A program made the position numbers and the translations under genes. Shown here in pieces: positions 43,479 through 53,239 of a DNA stretch of 64,000 nt (position 1 is the stretch's first letter; each line of letters starts with the position of its first letter). The stretch covers positions 62,001 through 126,000 of the forward strand of contig NZ_JAGTUF010000010.1 of assembly GCF_018224925.1 (NCBI RefSeq), given 5' to 3'. The DNA is from Magnetospirillum sulfuroxidans (GTDB lineage: Bacteria > Pseudomonadota > Alphaproteobacteria > Rhodospirillales > Magnetospirillaceae). The notes under the pieces were generated by a model, which had not been told where the DNA came from, did no database searches, and saw only the letters and a program-made list of their open reading frames with translations.

Positions 43479-43558
43479 CTTTGAGTCCTAGCTTTGCCGG
43501 ACCATCATCCCTATGTTGAAGGCAGGATTAAAGGATCGAACACTTGATCGGAGAAGTC

Positions 43559-44353
43559 GTGGCGGTATTCGCGGGTGGATTAGCGCTGGCCATGGGAGGG
43601 CTGGCATTCTTCCAGCGCGACATGATCTATCATCCGGGCACGGAACGGATCGACCCCGCCGATGCGGGCGTGCCCGAAATGGTGCAAGTGCCCATTCGCA
43701 CCCATGACGGCTTCATGGTCACCGGCTGGTACGCGCCGCCGCGCGACCGGTTTCAGCCCACCTTGGTGTTGTTTCACGGCAATGCCGGCACTGTCGCCAA
43801 CCGCGCCCACAAGGCGCGGGCCTACATGAATGCCGGCTTCGGCGTGCTGTTGGCCGGCTATCGCGGCTATGGCGGCAATCCCGGCTCGCCGTCGGAAGAA
43901 GGGCTGTACGCCGATGCCCGTGCCGCGATGGGCTGGCTGATCAGTCGCGGTGTGCCGGAAGGCCAGATCGTGGTTTATGGCGAATCCTTGGGGACCGGGG
44001 TGGCGGTACAGATCGGCACCGAGCATCCCAATCTGGTGGCGGTGGTGCTGGAAGCGGCCTATACCCGTCTGCCCGAACTGGCCCCGGCCTATGTGCTGCC
44101 GGGTTTTGCCGAGATGGTGATGCTTGATCGCTATGACAACCGCGCCAAGGTCGGTCAGGTCAAGGCGCCGCTGCTGATTATGCACGGCCAGCAAGACGGC
44201 GTTGTTCCGGTTTCCATGGGGCGGGAATTGAAGGAGCGGGCGCGCATGGGCGTCGAAGCGCATTTCATCGCCGCCGCCGGTCACAACGACCTTTACGATC
44301 ACGGCGCCGCCGCGATCACGGTTGCTTTCATTCGCAAGCAGCTGGAACCCTGA
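43559..44353 (+). CDS. Membrane-anchored alpha/beta hydrolase
   Basis: This 264-residue serine hydrolase resembles the Bem46/ABHD13 group. An N-terminal hydrophobic anchor (about 2-18) is followed by FQRDMIYHPG, the oxyanion HGNAG, the nucleophile elbow GESLGTG, an Asp in HGQQDGVVP and a catalytic His in GHNDL. The GTG at 43559 is preceded by GGAGA; a TTG at 43544 with an upstream AAGGA would add five residues. The substrate is unknown. Confidence 0.85.
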   Translation: MAVFAGGLALAMGGLAFFQRDMIYHPGTERIDPADAGVPEMVQVPIRTHDGFMVTGWYAPPRDRFQPTLVLFHGNAGTVANRAHKARAYMNAGFGVLLAGYRGYGGNPGSPSEEGLYADARAAMGWLISRGVPEGQIVVYGESLGTGVAVQIGTEHPNLVAVVLEAAYTRLPELAPAYVLPGFAEMVMLDRYDNRAKVGQVKAPLLIMHGQQDGVVPVSMGRELKERARMGVEAHFIAAAGHNDLYDHGAAAITVAFIRKQLEP

Positions 44354-44438
44354 CCGTACGTTGATGTGGGGCCGGGGGAGGGTGACGCCCCAGGTTGCCT
44401 GCTGCTAGGCTTGCGCCAAACCAGCGAATGGAGATGGG

Positions 44439-46016
44439 GTGAGCCGTAATCCGACCAAGTCCCGCCCTGGCTTGGCGCCGCCGCCGACTGCTTTTGCTCC
44501 GGCGACCGGCACAGCGCAGCGGAAAGCGACAGCCGCACCGACGAAGCCCGGCGCCATTCCGGCGCCGCCCACCGCTTTTGGCCCCAAACCGGCTTCCAGC
44601 GTGCAGCGGGCGAAGGCGGGGGCATCGTCTTTCGCCCCACCACCCACCGCTTTTGGCCCCCCCTCCGCCGCGATGCAAAGGCTTGCCGCCCCGGCTGCGC
44701 CACGATTCGTCCCGCCGCCAATCGCTTCCGCCGCGAGGCCAGGGGCCGGTGTGGTGCAGCCTTTGCTGCAAATCACCGATGCCGGCAAGTTCTTCGACAA
44801 CGAAGCTCAGGCAATCGATTATCTGACCCAGCGCTATCGGCAGATTCTGCAAGGCAAAGGCAGCATGCGGGCCTTAACCCCCGACGAGAATGGGCGGATC
44901 AAATTTCTGGCGGCCGCCGCCAAGGACCCGCGCATGGTGTATCCTATCGCCAGCTTGCAGCAGGCGATGGGATACATCGAGGCGGCGACGTCGTTTCCCA
45001 GCATTGCCTATGACCGCTATCCCGACCGGACGCCCGAGCGTGTCAATGATGATGCGACGGATTGGGGCTTTACCTACTTCACCCAAGACACGGTGCCGAC
45101 ACGTTACGATATTCCGCAATCTCCGCAGCATTACAGCCTGTTCGATGATCAGCAGGTGCGGCAGTACCAGCAGCTTCACCTGGAGCAGGAGATGAGTGAG
45201 GTTCAGTACGGCATCGATATATGGAAACAAGATTACGCCACCAAATCCCACCTGGGGTTGAACCACTACGCCTATAATCTGAGAATCGATTATCGGCTGA
45301 GCGAGTTGGAAGCTTTCACCGATCTGAGTGGCGAAATCTCGTACGCGCAATCTTCGACAAATCCCCCCTCTAACAAAAAAGAAAGCACGGGCAGTACTTT
45401 TTACACGAGCACGGGGTTCATTCCCTCTCAAGCGAAAAAAGGAAGAAAAATAGATGTAAGAACAAATATGAAAACAAAAATACAGGATTTGTATGATAAT
45501 TATAGAACAGGGTCTTTTGCTGAAACTTATATGTTTAATCAAGCGCGGCCGCCAAATTATTTTGTTAATGCAGAGGCCAAATCAATCGGCACCAGATATT
45601 TTCATTCCGAGGTGCAAGCCGCCTCGGATATGAATGGAGCCCGCAAAGTGGCGCGTGACGCCGTCGATCAAGTGGTGGCGGAGGCCCAGAAATTCATCGG
45701 CAGCAAGACCGCGATGTTCTCTTTGGTGGTCACCGCCGTGACCATCGTCGGTTTTTCCGACAGCCGCACCGTCTGCGGAAATTGCTGCAAGATCGCCTTG
45801 GCCGACCTGGCCAAGACCCTGGAAACCGAGGTCAACACCTATCTGGCCACTCAGAAAACCGTGGCGGGCAATTTGAAGGTGCGGCGATCGCGCTTTTTCA
45901 GCGTGTCGTCCCATGTGGGGGCGCTGATGGACATCACGGGGTCGACAGTCGGCGCTGTCGTCAATACCGGCACCCCCAGCCTGTCACACCATTGCGTGCA
46001 CGAATACAAACCGTGA
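44439..46016 (+). CDS. Pro-rich repeat protein with a deaminase-like C-terminus; candidate polymorphic toxin
   Basis: This 525-residue protein is not recognised as a whole. Residues 10-110 hold four degenerate repeats of a PPPTAFGP-x(n)-VQR kind (14-19, 41-49, 67-74, 92-95). The middle is polar. The C-terminus has H389-S-E391 (RYFHSEVQA) and C446-G-N-C449, spaced like the HxE and CxxC zinc motifs of nucleic-acid and nucleotide deaminases used as bacterial toxin tips. No signal peptide or membrane segment is visible. Codons at about residues 325-370 are strikingly AT-rich. No obvious immunity gene adjoins (alphabeta hydrolase upstream, marC downstream). The GTG start has GGAG just upstream. 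Deaminase function is inferred, not shown. Confidence 0.6.
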   Translation: MSRNPTKSRPGLAPPPTAFAPATGTAQRKATAAPTKPGAIPAPPTAFGPKPASSVQRAKAGASSFAPPPTAFGPPSAAMQRLAAPAAPRFVPPPIASAARPGAGVVQPLLQITDAGKFFDNEAQAIDYLTQRYRQILQGKGSMRALTPDENGRIKFLAAAAKDPRMVYPIASLQQAMGYIEAATSFPSIAYDRYPDRTPERVNDDATDWGFTYFTQDTVPTRYDIPQSPQHYSLFDDQQVRQYQQLHLEQEMSEVQYGIDIWKQDYATKSHLGLNHYAYNLRIDYRLSELEAFTDLSGEISYAQSSTNPPSNKKESTGSTFYTSTGFIPSQAKKGRKIDVRTNMKTKIQDLYDNYRTGSFAETYMFNQARPPNYFVNAEAKSIGTRYFHSEVQAASDMNGARKVARDAVDQVVAEAQKFIGSKTAMFSLVVTAVTIVGFSDSRTVCGNCCKIALADLAKTLETEVNTYLATQKTVAGNLKVRRSRFFSVSSHVGALMDITGSTVGAVVNTGTPSLSHHCVHEYKP

Positions 46017-46085
46017 TGTGACCGAGGTTGATGGGCGTCGGGGGCGGCGTTATGGTCAAGACCCTTTGTCGGCGCCGGGGTGGCG

Positions 46086-46733
46086 ATGTCTGCGTTTTTG
46101 GCCAGTTTTCTGCTGGTGTTCGGCTCGTTGTTCCCAATCGTCAATCCGCCGGGCAGCGCTTTTATGTTTCTGGCTCACACCCGGACCGTCAGTCATGCCC
46201 AGCGGGCTGAACTGGCGTTGCGGGTGGCGCTTTATGCGTTCTTGATCGTGATCGGTTCGCTTTACGTCGGGGCGGCGGTGCTGGGGTTGTTCGGCGTGTC
46301 CATCCCGGCCTTGCGCGTTGGCGGGGGATTGGTCATCGCCGTGGCCGGCTGGCGGCTTTTGAATGCCAAGCCCGGCGCCACCGGGGGGGATGTCGAGGTG
46401 GAAAACACCCCGGAAACCTTGCGCACCGCCGCTTTCTATCCCCTGACCATGCCGCTGACCACGGGTCCGGGCACCATCGCCGTGACCATTGCGCTGGGCA
46501 CGGGGCACCCCTTTGGCCATGGCGCCTTGTCCCTGGGCACATTGGGGGCATTGGGTGCCGCCTTGTCGATCAGTGTGTTGATATATCTAAGTTTTCGCTT
46601 CGCCGACCGGCTCGAGACGTTGTTGGGGCGGGCATTGACCGATGCCTTGATGCGGCTGTTCGCTTTGCTGCTGTTGTGCATCGGCGTCGAAATCATCTGG
46701 CGCGGCATTGCCGAGATGATCAAAAGCCTGTGA
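46086..46733 (+). CDS. MarC-family membrane protein
   Basis: This 215-residue integral membrane protein has six predicted helices in two repeats. Family signatures are FPIVNPPGSAFMFL near the N-terminus and YPLTMPLTTGPGTIAV in the second half. MarC/UPF0056 proteins have no settled function despite their name. A GTG at 46080 is an alternative start. It shares a bidirectional terminator with the convergent aminotransferase. Confidence 0.88.
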   Translation: MSAFLASFLLVFGSLFPIVNPPGSAFMFLAHTRTVSHAQRAELALRVALYAFLIVIGSLYVGAAVLGLFGVSIPALRVGGGLVIAVAGWRLLNAKPGATGGDVEVENTPETLRTAAFYPLTMPLTTGPGTIAVTIALGTGHPFGHGALSLGTLGALGAALSISVLIYLSFRFADRLETLLGRALTDALMRLFALLLLCIGVEIIWRGIAEMIKSL

Positions 46734-46739
46734 AGACAA

Positions 46740-46769
46740 AAGGGGCGCCCCGTTGCCAGGGCGCCCCTT
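46740..46769. terminator. Shared terminator of marC and aspartate aminotransferase
   Basis: AAGGGGCGCCC and GGGCGCCCCTT form an 11-bp perfect stem with an 8-nt loop. On the minus strand it is followed by TTTTG and serves the aminotransferase; on the plus strand the T-run is shorter. Confidence 0.82.
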
Positions 46770-46795
46770 AAGATTTTGTCCGGCGAGGCCGGCGA

Positions 46796-48013
<1,218 letters not shown>

Positions 48014-48024
48014 TTAAAGAGAAA

Positions 48025-48708
48025 TCAAGATGCTGAAAGTACTTGCGCGGCTGATCTTGTGCAAGCGGGATCACGGGGGGGGCGGGGGTGGCGCGCGGGG
48101 GTTTTTTCCAAAACCACGGCGGCGGCCGACCAATGTTCGTGGCCATCGAAATTGACGTCTCGGGCGGTCAGTCGGCATTTCCAGCCGGGCAAGCGGATAT
48201 CGTCGGTGCAATCGGCCAGGCGCGACAGCCGGTCTTTCAATATGAACCCGCCCTTGACCTGGCCGTTGCCCATCACGGTGCTGCTAAAGGCGATCATGCC
48301 CAGTTGAAAGGATGATGACGGGGCGGCCAAGGTGGTGCGCAGGCGCTCGACATCGGCGGCGATCTTGCCCCAGCCATCGACATTGCGCTTGGTCTCGATG
48401 ATGGCGTGCGGCTGTTGAGGGTCGCGATAAAGCAGCAGGTCGGCGCGGCGGCTGGCGTCGATGCGGCCGGGCGGGCGGGGGTGGTTCGGGCTGGCTTCGC
48501 GCAGGGCATCGCTAAGGCGGAATTCCGGCCATACCGTCAAGGGGGCGCACCATTCCCAGATTGATTGCGCCACGGAAACGGTGATCAGATATTCCGGCGC
48601 CCACGAGAAATAACCGCCATTGCGGGTCCAGGCGGCATGGGTATTGCGCGCATCCTCAATTCCTGCGAGTGCGGCATTGACGATGGCGGAATTCGTGCCA
48701 GAGGACAT
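48025..48708 (-). CDS. Uncharacterised protein with a PD-(D/E)xK-like motif
   Basis: This 227-residue protein carries D90-x14-E105-T-K107 (RADLLLYRD ... AIIETKR), the core of many nuclease-fold proteins, preceded by helical segments. There is no partner methylase or helicase beside it, so it is either an orphan restriction-like enzyme or an inactive relative. The ATG at 48708 has GGAG 9 nt upstream. The C-terminal tail is Pro/Arg-rich. Nuclease activity is inferred only from the motif. Confidence 0.6.
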   Translation of the reverse strand: MSSGTNSAIVNAALAGIEDARNTHAAWTRNGGYFSWAPEYLITVSVAQSIWEWCAPLTVWPEFRLSDALREASPNHPRPPGRIDASRRADLLLYRDPQQPHAIIETKRNVDGWGKIAADVERLRTTLAAPSSSFQLGMIAFSSTVMGNGQVKGGFILKDRLSRLADCTDDIRLPGWKCRLTARDVNFDGHEHWSAAAVVLEKTPARHPRPPRDPACTRSAAQVLSAS

Positions 48709-48730
48709 CCCGTGTTCTCCAATAAACGGC

Positions 48731-48750
48731 GCATTGCATGCATTCAATGC
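48731..48750 (-). promoter_or_regulatory. Palindrome upstream of the PD-(D/E)xK-like gene
   Basis: GCATTG-CATGCATT-CAATGC, a perfect 6-bp inverted repeat around a palindromic-looking core, sits 23 bp before the ATG on the minus strand. It could be an operator. Confidence 0.4.
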
Positions 48751-48882
48751 ATACAAAGGTTGCGAGCACGGAGTCAAGGCAAAACAACCCTTAATCAGTG
48801 TGTAATTGCAATCAACTTTCAATTAATGATTGAATCCCTTCGGGGGTTCGGCGGATTGGCTGTCTTGTGCGTATACTCAAGT

Positions 48883-48913
48883 ATCAATTGAGGGTTTCGG
48901 TGACTCAATTGAT
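48883..48913 (+). promoter_or_regulatory. Inverted repeat upstream of the phasin gene
   Basis: ATCAATTGAG and CTCAATTGAT are perfect 10-bp inverted repeats separated by 11 bp, with an extra CTCAA half site just upstream. They lie 69 bp before the phasin ATG. They do not match the CTGC-GCAG type of PhaR site known from other alphaproteobacteria. Confidence 0.5.
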
Positions 48914-48981
48914 TGACGCGAATTGGCGCGAGCGGTTATCTTCGCTGCGCCGCAACATACCCCCGGTTGGAGGAATTCAAG

Positions 48982-49419
48982 ATGGCCAGCAAGCAGGCAG
49001 AGCAGCTTTTCGATTTCGATATCAGCAAGTATATGGGCGAGTTCAAGGTTCCCGGCGTCGACGTGGAAACCCTGGTCGGCAGCCAGCGCAAGAACATCGA
49101 AGCCCTGACCCAGGCGAACAAGTTGGCCTATGATGGCTTGCAGGCCGTCCTCAAGCGTCAGGTCGAGATTCTGCGCCAGACCATGGACGAAGTCGCCGTC
49201 GTCTCCAAGGACATCGCCGAGCCCGGCAATCCCCAGGACAAGGCCGCCAAGCAGGCCGAACTGGCCAAGGATGCCTTTGAGCGTTCGCTGTCCAACATGC
49301 GCGAACTGGCGGAAATGATCGCCAAGGCCAACAACGAAGCCTTCGAATTGCTGAACAAGCGTTTCACCCAGAACCTGGACGAAATGCGTGACGTGTTCGT
49401 CAAGGCGGCGAAGAAGTAA
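48982..49419 (+). CDS. Phasin-family protein
   Basis: This 145-residue phasin coats polyhydroxyalkanoate granules. The Phasin_2 region runs from about residue 15 to 130 and includes VETLVGSQRKNIEALTQANK, the signature with which these proteins are recognised. It is all-helical and lacks cysteine. A GGAGGA lies before the ATG. It is monocistronic, between an inverted repeat and a strong hairpin. The polyhydroxyalkanoate synthase genes are not in the window. Confidence 0.9.
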   Translation: MASKQAEQLFDFDISKYMGEFKVPGVDVETLVGSQRKNIEALTQANKLAYDGLQAVLKRQVEILRQTMDEVAVVSKDIAEPGNPQDKAAKQAELAKDAFERSLSNMRELAEMIAKANNEAFELLNKRFTQNLDEMRDVFVKAAKK

Positions 49420-49437
49420 TCTTCGGATTTTGTAAAG

Positions 49438-49467
49438 ACGGCCGCCTTTCGCAAGAAAGGCGGCCGT
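49438..49467 (+). terminator. Terminator of the phasin gene
   Basis: ACGGCCGCCTTTC and GAAAGGCGGCCGT form a 13-bp perfect stem around GCAA, then TGTCGTTT. The T-run is interrupted, but the stem is very stable. Confidence 0.78.
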
Positions 49468-49584
49468 TGTCGTTTGCGGATGGCGGCGGCGCTGCGAGAT
49501 CGACGCATTAAATAATAATAAGCTGTACCCGATGGCGTGATGGGTTAGCTTGCACCCGATCTCCGCCTGGGGTAAGCAAAACCC

Positions 49585-50553
49585 ATGATTCAAATTCAGT
49601 CCCTGACCCACACCTATCCCGCCAGCCGCAAGCAGGCGCCGCGCGTCGCGTTGGCTGATCTGACCCTGTCGGTGGCGGAAGGTGAATTCGCCATCCTGTC
49701 CGGCCCCAACGGCTCGGGCAAATCGACGCTGTTCCGCATTCTGTGCGGTCTTGCCTTGCCCAGTTCCGGCAAGGTCAGCATCGGCGGCTTCGATCTGTTC
49801 GCCCAGCCGCAACACGTGCGCCGCATTTTGGGCGTGGTGTTTCAAAGCCCGGCGGTGGACAAGCACCTGACGGTGGCGGAGAACTTGCGGCTCCATGCCG
49901 ATCTGTACGGTATCGGTCGGGGCGATTTTTCCCGTCTGCGCGACGACGCCCTGGCGTGGAGCGATTTGGCCGATCGGTTGGAGCAAAAGGTCGAGACCTT
50001 ATCCGGCGGCTTGGCCCGTCAGGTGGAGCTGGCCAAGGTGCTGATGACCCGGCCGCGCGTGCTGCTGCTGGACGAACCGACCACCGGCTTGGATCCGGCA
50101 TCGCGTCGCAATTTTCTCGGCGCCTTGCAAAAACTGCAACGAGAGCGCGGCATGACCGTGTTGATGACCAGCCACGTCTTTTCCGAGGCGGAAGAGGTCG
50201 ACCGCGTCGCCATTCTGCGCGAAGGCAATCTGCTGGCCTATGACAGCCCTCAGGCGCTGAAGGCGCTGATCGGCACCGAGATGGTGGTGGTGCGGCCGCA
50301 AGGCGACGCCGAGGCTTTGGCGGCCAGTCTGCGGGCCGAGCTGGGATTGGCGGTGCGCCGGCATGGCGACGAGCTGCGCCTGGAAGAGACCGAGAACGGC
50401 GAGGGGCTGCCCATGCTGGAAAGCATCTTGGAACGCTGGCGCGACCAGATCCGCTCGATTTCCATCAAGCAGCCCGATCTTGAAGACGTTTTTGTCCATG
50501 TCACCGGACGGGCCGAGCCCGAGCGGGCCAGCCACAAGGAGTTGGGCCAATGA
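49585..50553 (+). CDS. ABC-2 type exporter ATPase
   Basis: This 322-residue ABC ATPase resembles NatA/DrrA-type exporters. Walker A is GPNGSGKST, Walker B is VLLLDEPTTGLD, and the signature is the non-canonical LSGGLARQVELAK. The C-terminal 90 residues are the extra domain of this subgroup. It overlaps its permease gene by 4 bp. The substrate is unknown (drug, sodium or lipid-like). Confidence 0.9.
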   Translation: MIQIQSLTHTYPASRKQAPRVALADLTLSVAEGEFAILSGPNGSGKSTLFRILCGLALPSSGKVSIGGFDLFAQPQHVRRILGVVFQSPAVDKHLTVAENLRLHADLYGIGRGDFSRLRDDALAWSDLADRLEQKVETLSGGLARQVELAKVLMTRPRVLLLDEPTTGLDPASRRNFLGALQKLQRERGMTVLMTSHVFSEAEEVDRVAILREGNLLAYDSPQALKALIGTEMVVVRPQGDAEALAASLRAELGLAVRRHGDELRLEETENGEGLPMLESILERWRDQIRSISIKQPDLEDVFVHVTGRAEPERASHKELGQ

Positions 50554-51323
50554 TGGGCGTTGCCCTGGCGCTGGCTAAGCGCGAATTCACCCGTTTTGCC
50601 CGTCAGCCGCAGCGGGTGATCGGCGCGGTGGCCCAGCCGCTGATGTTCTGGCTGTTTCTTGGCGCCGGCATGGGCACCAGCTTCCGCCCGGCCGGACTGG
50701 CGCAGGTCAGCTATTTTGAATATTTCTATCCCGGCGTCATGGTGATGATGCTGCTGTTCGCCAGCATTTTTGCCTGCATCACCATCATCGAGGACCGCGA
50801 CGCCGGTTTCTTGCAAGGGGTGCTGGTCGCCCCGGTCAGCCGCATGGCCATCGTGTTGGGCAAGGTTTTCGGCGCCACCGCCATTGCCTTGGTCCAGGTG
50901 CTGTTGTTCACTGTCGCCGCCCCCTTCCTGGGGCTGACGCTGGGGGGGGCAGGGGCTGTCTTGCTGCTGCTCGGCTTTATTCTGACCAGTATCGGCTTCG
51001 CCGGTTTGGGCTTTTTGCTCGCCTGGGGCATGCGCTCCACCGCTGGTTTTCACGCCATCATGATGGTGTTTTTGATGCCGCTGTGGATGCTGTCGGGCGC
51101 TTTGTTCCCCATTTCCGGTGCGCCGGGCTGGATGAACGTGGTCATGCAGATCAATCCGGTGTTCCATGCCCTGGAAATCATCCGGGCGCCATTCTATGGC
51201 GATGGTCTGGCGTTACTGGGGCAGCGCGGCTATCTGCTGTCGCTGGCGGTGGTGGTGGCCTGGGCCGTCTTGTCGCTGCTGGCGTCGATGATGCGGGTGA
51301 GCAAGCGGGAGTTGGGGGTGTAA
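50550..51323 (+). CDS. ABC-2 type exporter permease
   Basis: This 257-residue permease has six predicted helices and the ABC-2 segments FWLFLGAGMG near residue 30 and MPLWMLSGALFPISGAPGW near residue 170. It pairs with the upstream ATPase. The following 217 bp hold no gene, only the Pho-box-like site described below. Confidence 0.9.
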   Translation: MMGVALALAKREFTRFARQPQRVIGAVAQPLMFWLFLGAGMGTSFRPAGLAQVSYFEYFYPGVMVMMLLFASIFACITIIEDRDAGFLQGVLVAPVSRMAIVLGKVFGATAIALVQVLLFTVAAPFLGLTLGGAGAVLLLLGFILTSIGFAGLGFLLAWGMRSTAGFHAIMMVFLMPLWMLSGALFPISGAPGWMNVVMQINPVFHALEIIRAPFYGDGLALLGQRGYLLSLAVVVAWAVLSLLASMMRVSKRELGV

Positions 51324-51385
51324 ACCCTGCCCAGGAGCCGGGTGGGAGGCTTTCCCATGCGGAAGACCTAAGGGCGATGTGTTGA

Positions 51386-51405
51386 CTGTTACACTTTTAT
51401 GACAG
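51386..51405 (-). promoter_or_regulatory. Pho-box-like site before the Na+/Pi transporter
   Basis: The minus strand reads CTGTCATAAAAGTGTAAC, which matches the enterobacterial Pho box (CTGTCATAWAWCTGTMAY) at 17 of 18 positions. It lies 136 bp before the transporter gene but in reverse orientation. A plus-strand TTGACT (51382) with GACCAT 17 bp on could be a weak promoter overlapping it. The surrounding gap 51324-51540 has no gene. Confidence 0.5.
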
Positions 51406-51540
51406 ACCATCGACGCCATGTGAACCATGGCGGCGCCATGGTTGCGCCTATGAACGCCAGTGCCGGATTGCGCTGGACGGTGGTCATAGACTCGGCAGCG
51501 CAGCGACGAGCCACCGTCCCCCCTTTTCGACAAGGAGGGT

Positions 51541-53199
51541 ATGTGGGTGAACGAAGCCATCGTCCTGATCAATATCCTTGGGGCCGCAGCCTTGTTGCTG
51601 TGGGGATTGCGCATGGTGTCGGCCGGCGTGATGCGCGCTTTTGGCGCCGCCCTGCGCCGATGGATCAATAAAAGCGCCGACAGCCGGTTGAAAACGGCGG
51701 GCATGGGCTGTGTCGTCACCGTCGCTCTGCAAAGCAGCACCGCCACCTGCCTGATGGCGGCGTCCTTTGTCGGTCGCGGTTTGATGAGCGTGGACATGGC
51801 CCAGGCGGTGATGCTGGGGGCCAATGTGGGCACCAGTCTGGTCGTCAAGTTCCTGACCTTCGATATCGGCCCGGTATCGGCGATTTTGGTATTGGCCGGG
51901 GTCGGGCTGTTCCGCTCGGGGTCGGGCCATCGTCGCCATTGGGCTCGGGTTCTGATCGGGCTGGGGTTGATGCTGCTGTCCTTGCATCTGCTTGATGTGG
52001 CTTCCGAGCCATTGCGGCAATCGGCGCAGTTGCGCCAAATGCTGCACGATCTTGATGGGGCTTGGCTCATCGCGGTGGTGTTGGCGGCGGTGCTGGCCAT
52101 GCTTGCCCATTCCAGCGTCGCGTCGATCTTGTTGATCTTGCCGTTGGCGGCCAAGGGCGATTTCGGTCTGGCTTTTGGTCTGGCCTTGATCTTGGGAGCC
52201 AATCTGGGCAGCGCTTTGTCGCCGGTGCTGGAAACCGGTCGCGAAAACCCGATGTTTCGCCGGGTGCCGTTGGGCAATTTGATGGTGCGTGCCGCCGGCT
52301 GCCTGGCGGCGTTGCCGTTCCTCGACACCCTGGCCCGAGGATTGGATCTGACCGGGATGGCCCCGATCGAGCAATTGGTCGGCTTCCATATCGCCTTCAA
52401 TCTGGGATTGGCGGTGGCCGTCTTGCCGTTGACCCGGGTCATCGCGCGGGTGCTGGCCATCCTGCGGCCCGAGGTGGCGGGCGACGCCGACCCGCGACAG
52501 CCGCGTCATCTGGATCCATCGGCGTTGGAAAGTCCGGCCGTCGCCATCGGCGCGGCAGCGCGCGAGGCGTTGCGGATCGGCGACGTGGTGGAAACGATGC
52601 TGCGGCACAGCTTGGAAATGCTGCGCGATAACGATGGGCGATTGGGCGGCGAAATCGGCCGCGCCGACGACGTGGTCGATGCCTTGCACGAGGCGGTCAA
52701 ACTGTATTTGGCCCAATTGTCCAACGAGGATCTGGACAATGACGACCGCCGCCGGGCCAGCGACATCATGACCTTCGTCATCAACCTTGAACATATCGGC
52801 GATATCGTTGACCGGAATCTCAAGGATCTGGCGGAAAGAAAGATCAAACGGCACTTGTCGTTCTCAGCCGAAGGATTGGCCGACATCACCGCCTTGTTCG
52901 CGCTGACCCAGGACAATTTGCGAACGGCGCTGGCGGTGTTCATGTCCGGTGACGCCCGTCTGGCCCGGCAATTGGTCGAAGACAAGGCGGAAATCCGCAC
53001 CTTGGAGCGCAACGCCACCGAAGCGCATTTGCAACGGATCGGCAGCGGCCGGCGCGAGAGTATCGAAACCAGCGCCTTGCATCTGGATATCCTTCGCGAT
53101 CTGAAGCGCATCAACGCCCATATCGCTTCGGTCGCCTATCCGATCTTGGAGCATCGGGGGGAATTGGGGGCGACCCGATTGCGGATCGGGGCGGCCTAA
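51541..53199 (+). CDS. Na+/phosphate cotransporter with C-terminal PhoU-like domain
   Basis: This 552-residue NptA/PNaS-family transporter has two QSST-type repeats: ALQSSTATCLMAASF near residue 61 and a second, degenerate AHSSVASILLILP near residue 188. Eight or so helices lie in the first 315 residues. A cytoplasmic PhoU-like four-helix region (about 340-540) probably senses or gates phosphate flux. The start ATG has AAGGAGGG before it. The reversed Pho-box-like site upstream would fit phosphate control. Confidence 0.9.
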   Translation: MWVNEAIVLINILGAAALLLWGLRMVSAGVMRAFGAALRRWINKSADSRLKTAGMGCVVTVALQSSTATCLMAASFVGRGLMSVDMAQAVMLGANVGTSLVVKFLTFDIGPVSAILVLAGVGLFRSGSGHRRHWARVLIGLGLMLLSLHLLDVASEPLRQSAQLRQMLHDLDGAWLIAVVLAAVLAMLAHSSVASILLILPLAAKGDFGLAFGLALILGANLGSALSPVLETGRENPMFRRVPLGNLMVRAAGCLAALPFLDTLARGLDLTGMAPIEQLVGFHIAFNLGLAVAVLPLTRVIARVLAILRPEVAGDADPRQPRHLDPSALESPAVAIGAAAREALRIGDVVETMLRHSLEMLRDNDGRLGGEIGRADDVVDALHEAVKLYLAQLSNEDLDNDDRRRASDIMTFVINLEHIGDIVDRNLKDLAERKIKRHLSFSAEGLADITALFALTQDNLRTALAVFMSGDARLARQLVEDKAEIRTLERNATEAHLQRIGSGRRESIETSALHLDILRDLKRINAHIASVAYPILEHRGELGATRLRIGAA

Positions 53200-53239
53200 A
53201 GCCGCGCCGCGGGGGCAGTCGTCCGCCAGGGTGGCGGGG

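Noticed and set aside
44874-45542. 222-codon minus-strand frame within the toxin-like gene, considered as a hidden immunity gene
   Set aside because: Its start lies in the AT-rich patch, it has no ribosome binding site, and its composition is that of an antisense shadow.
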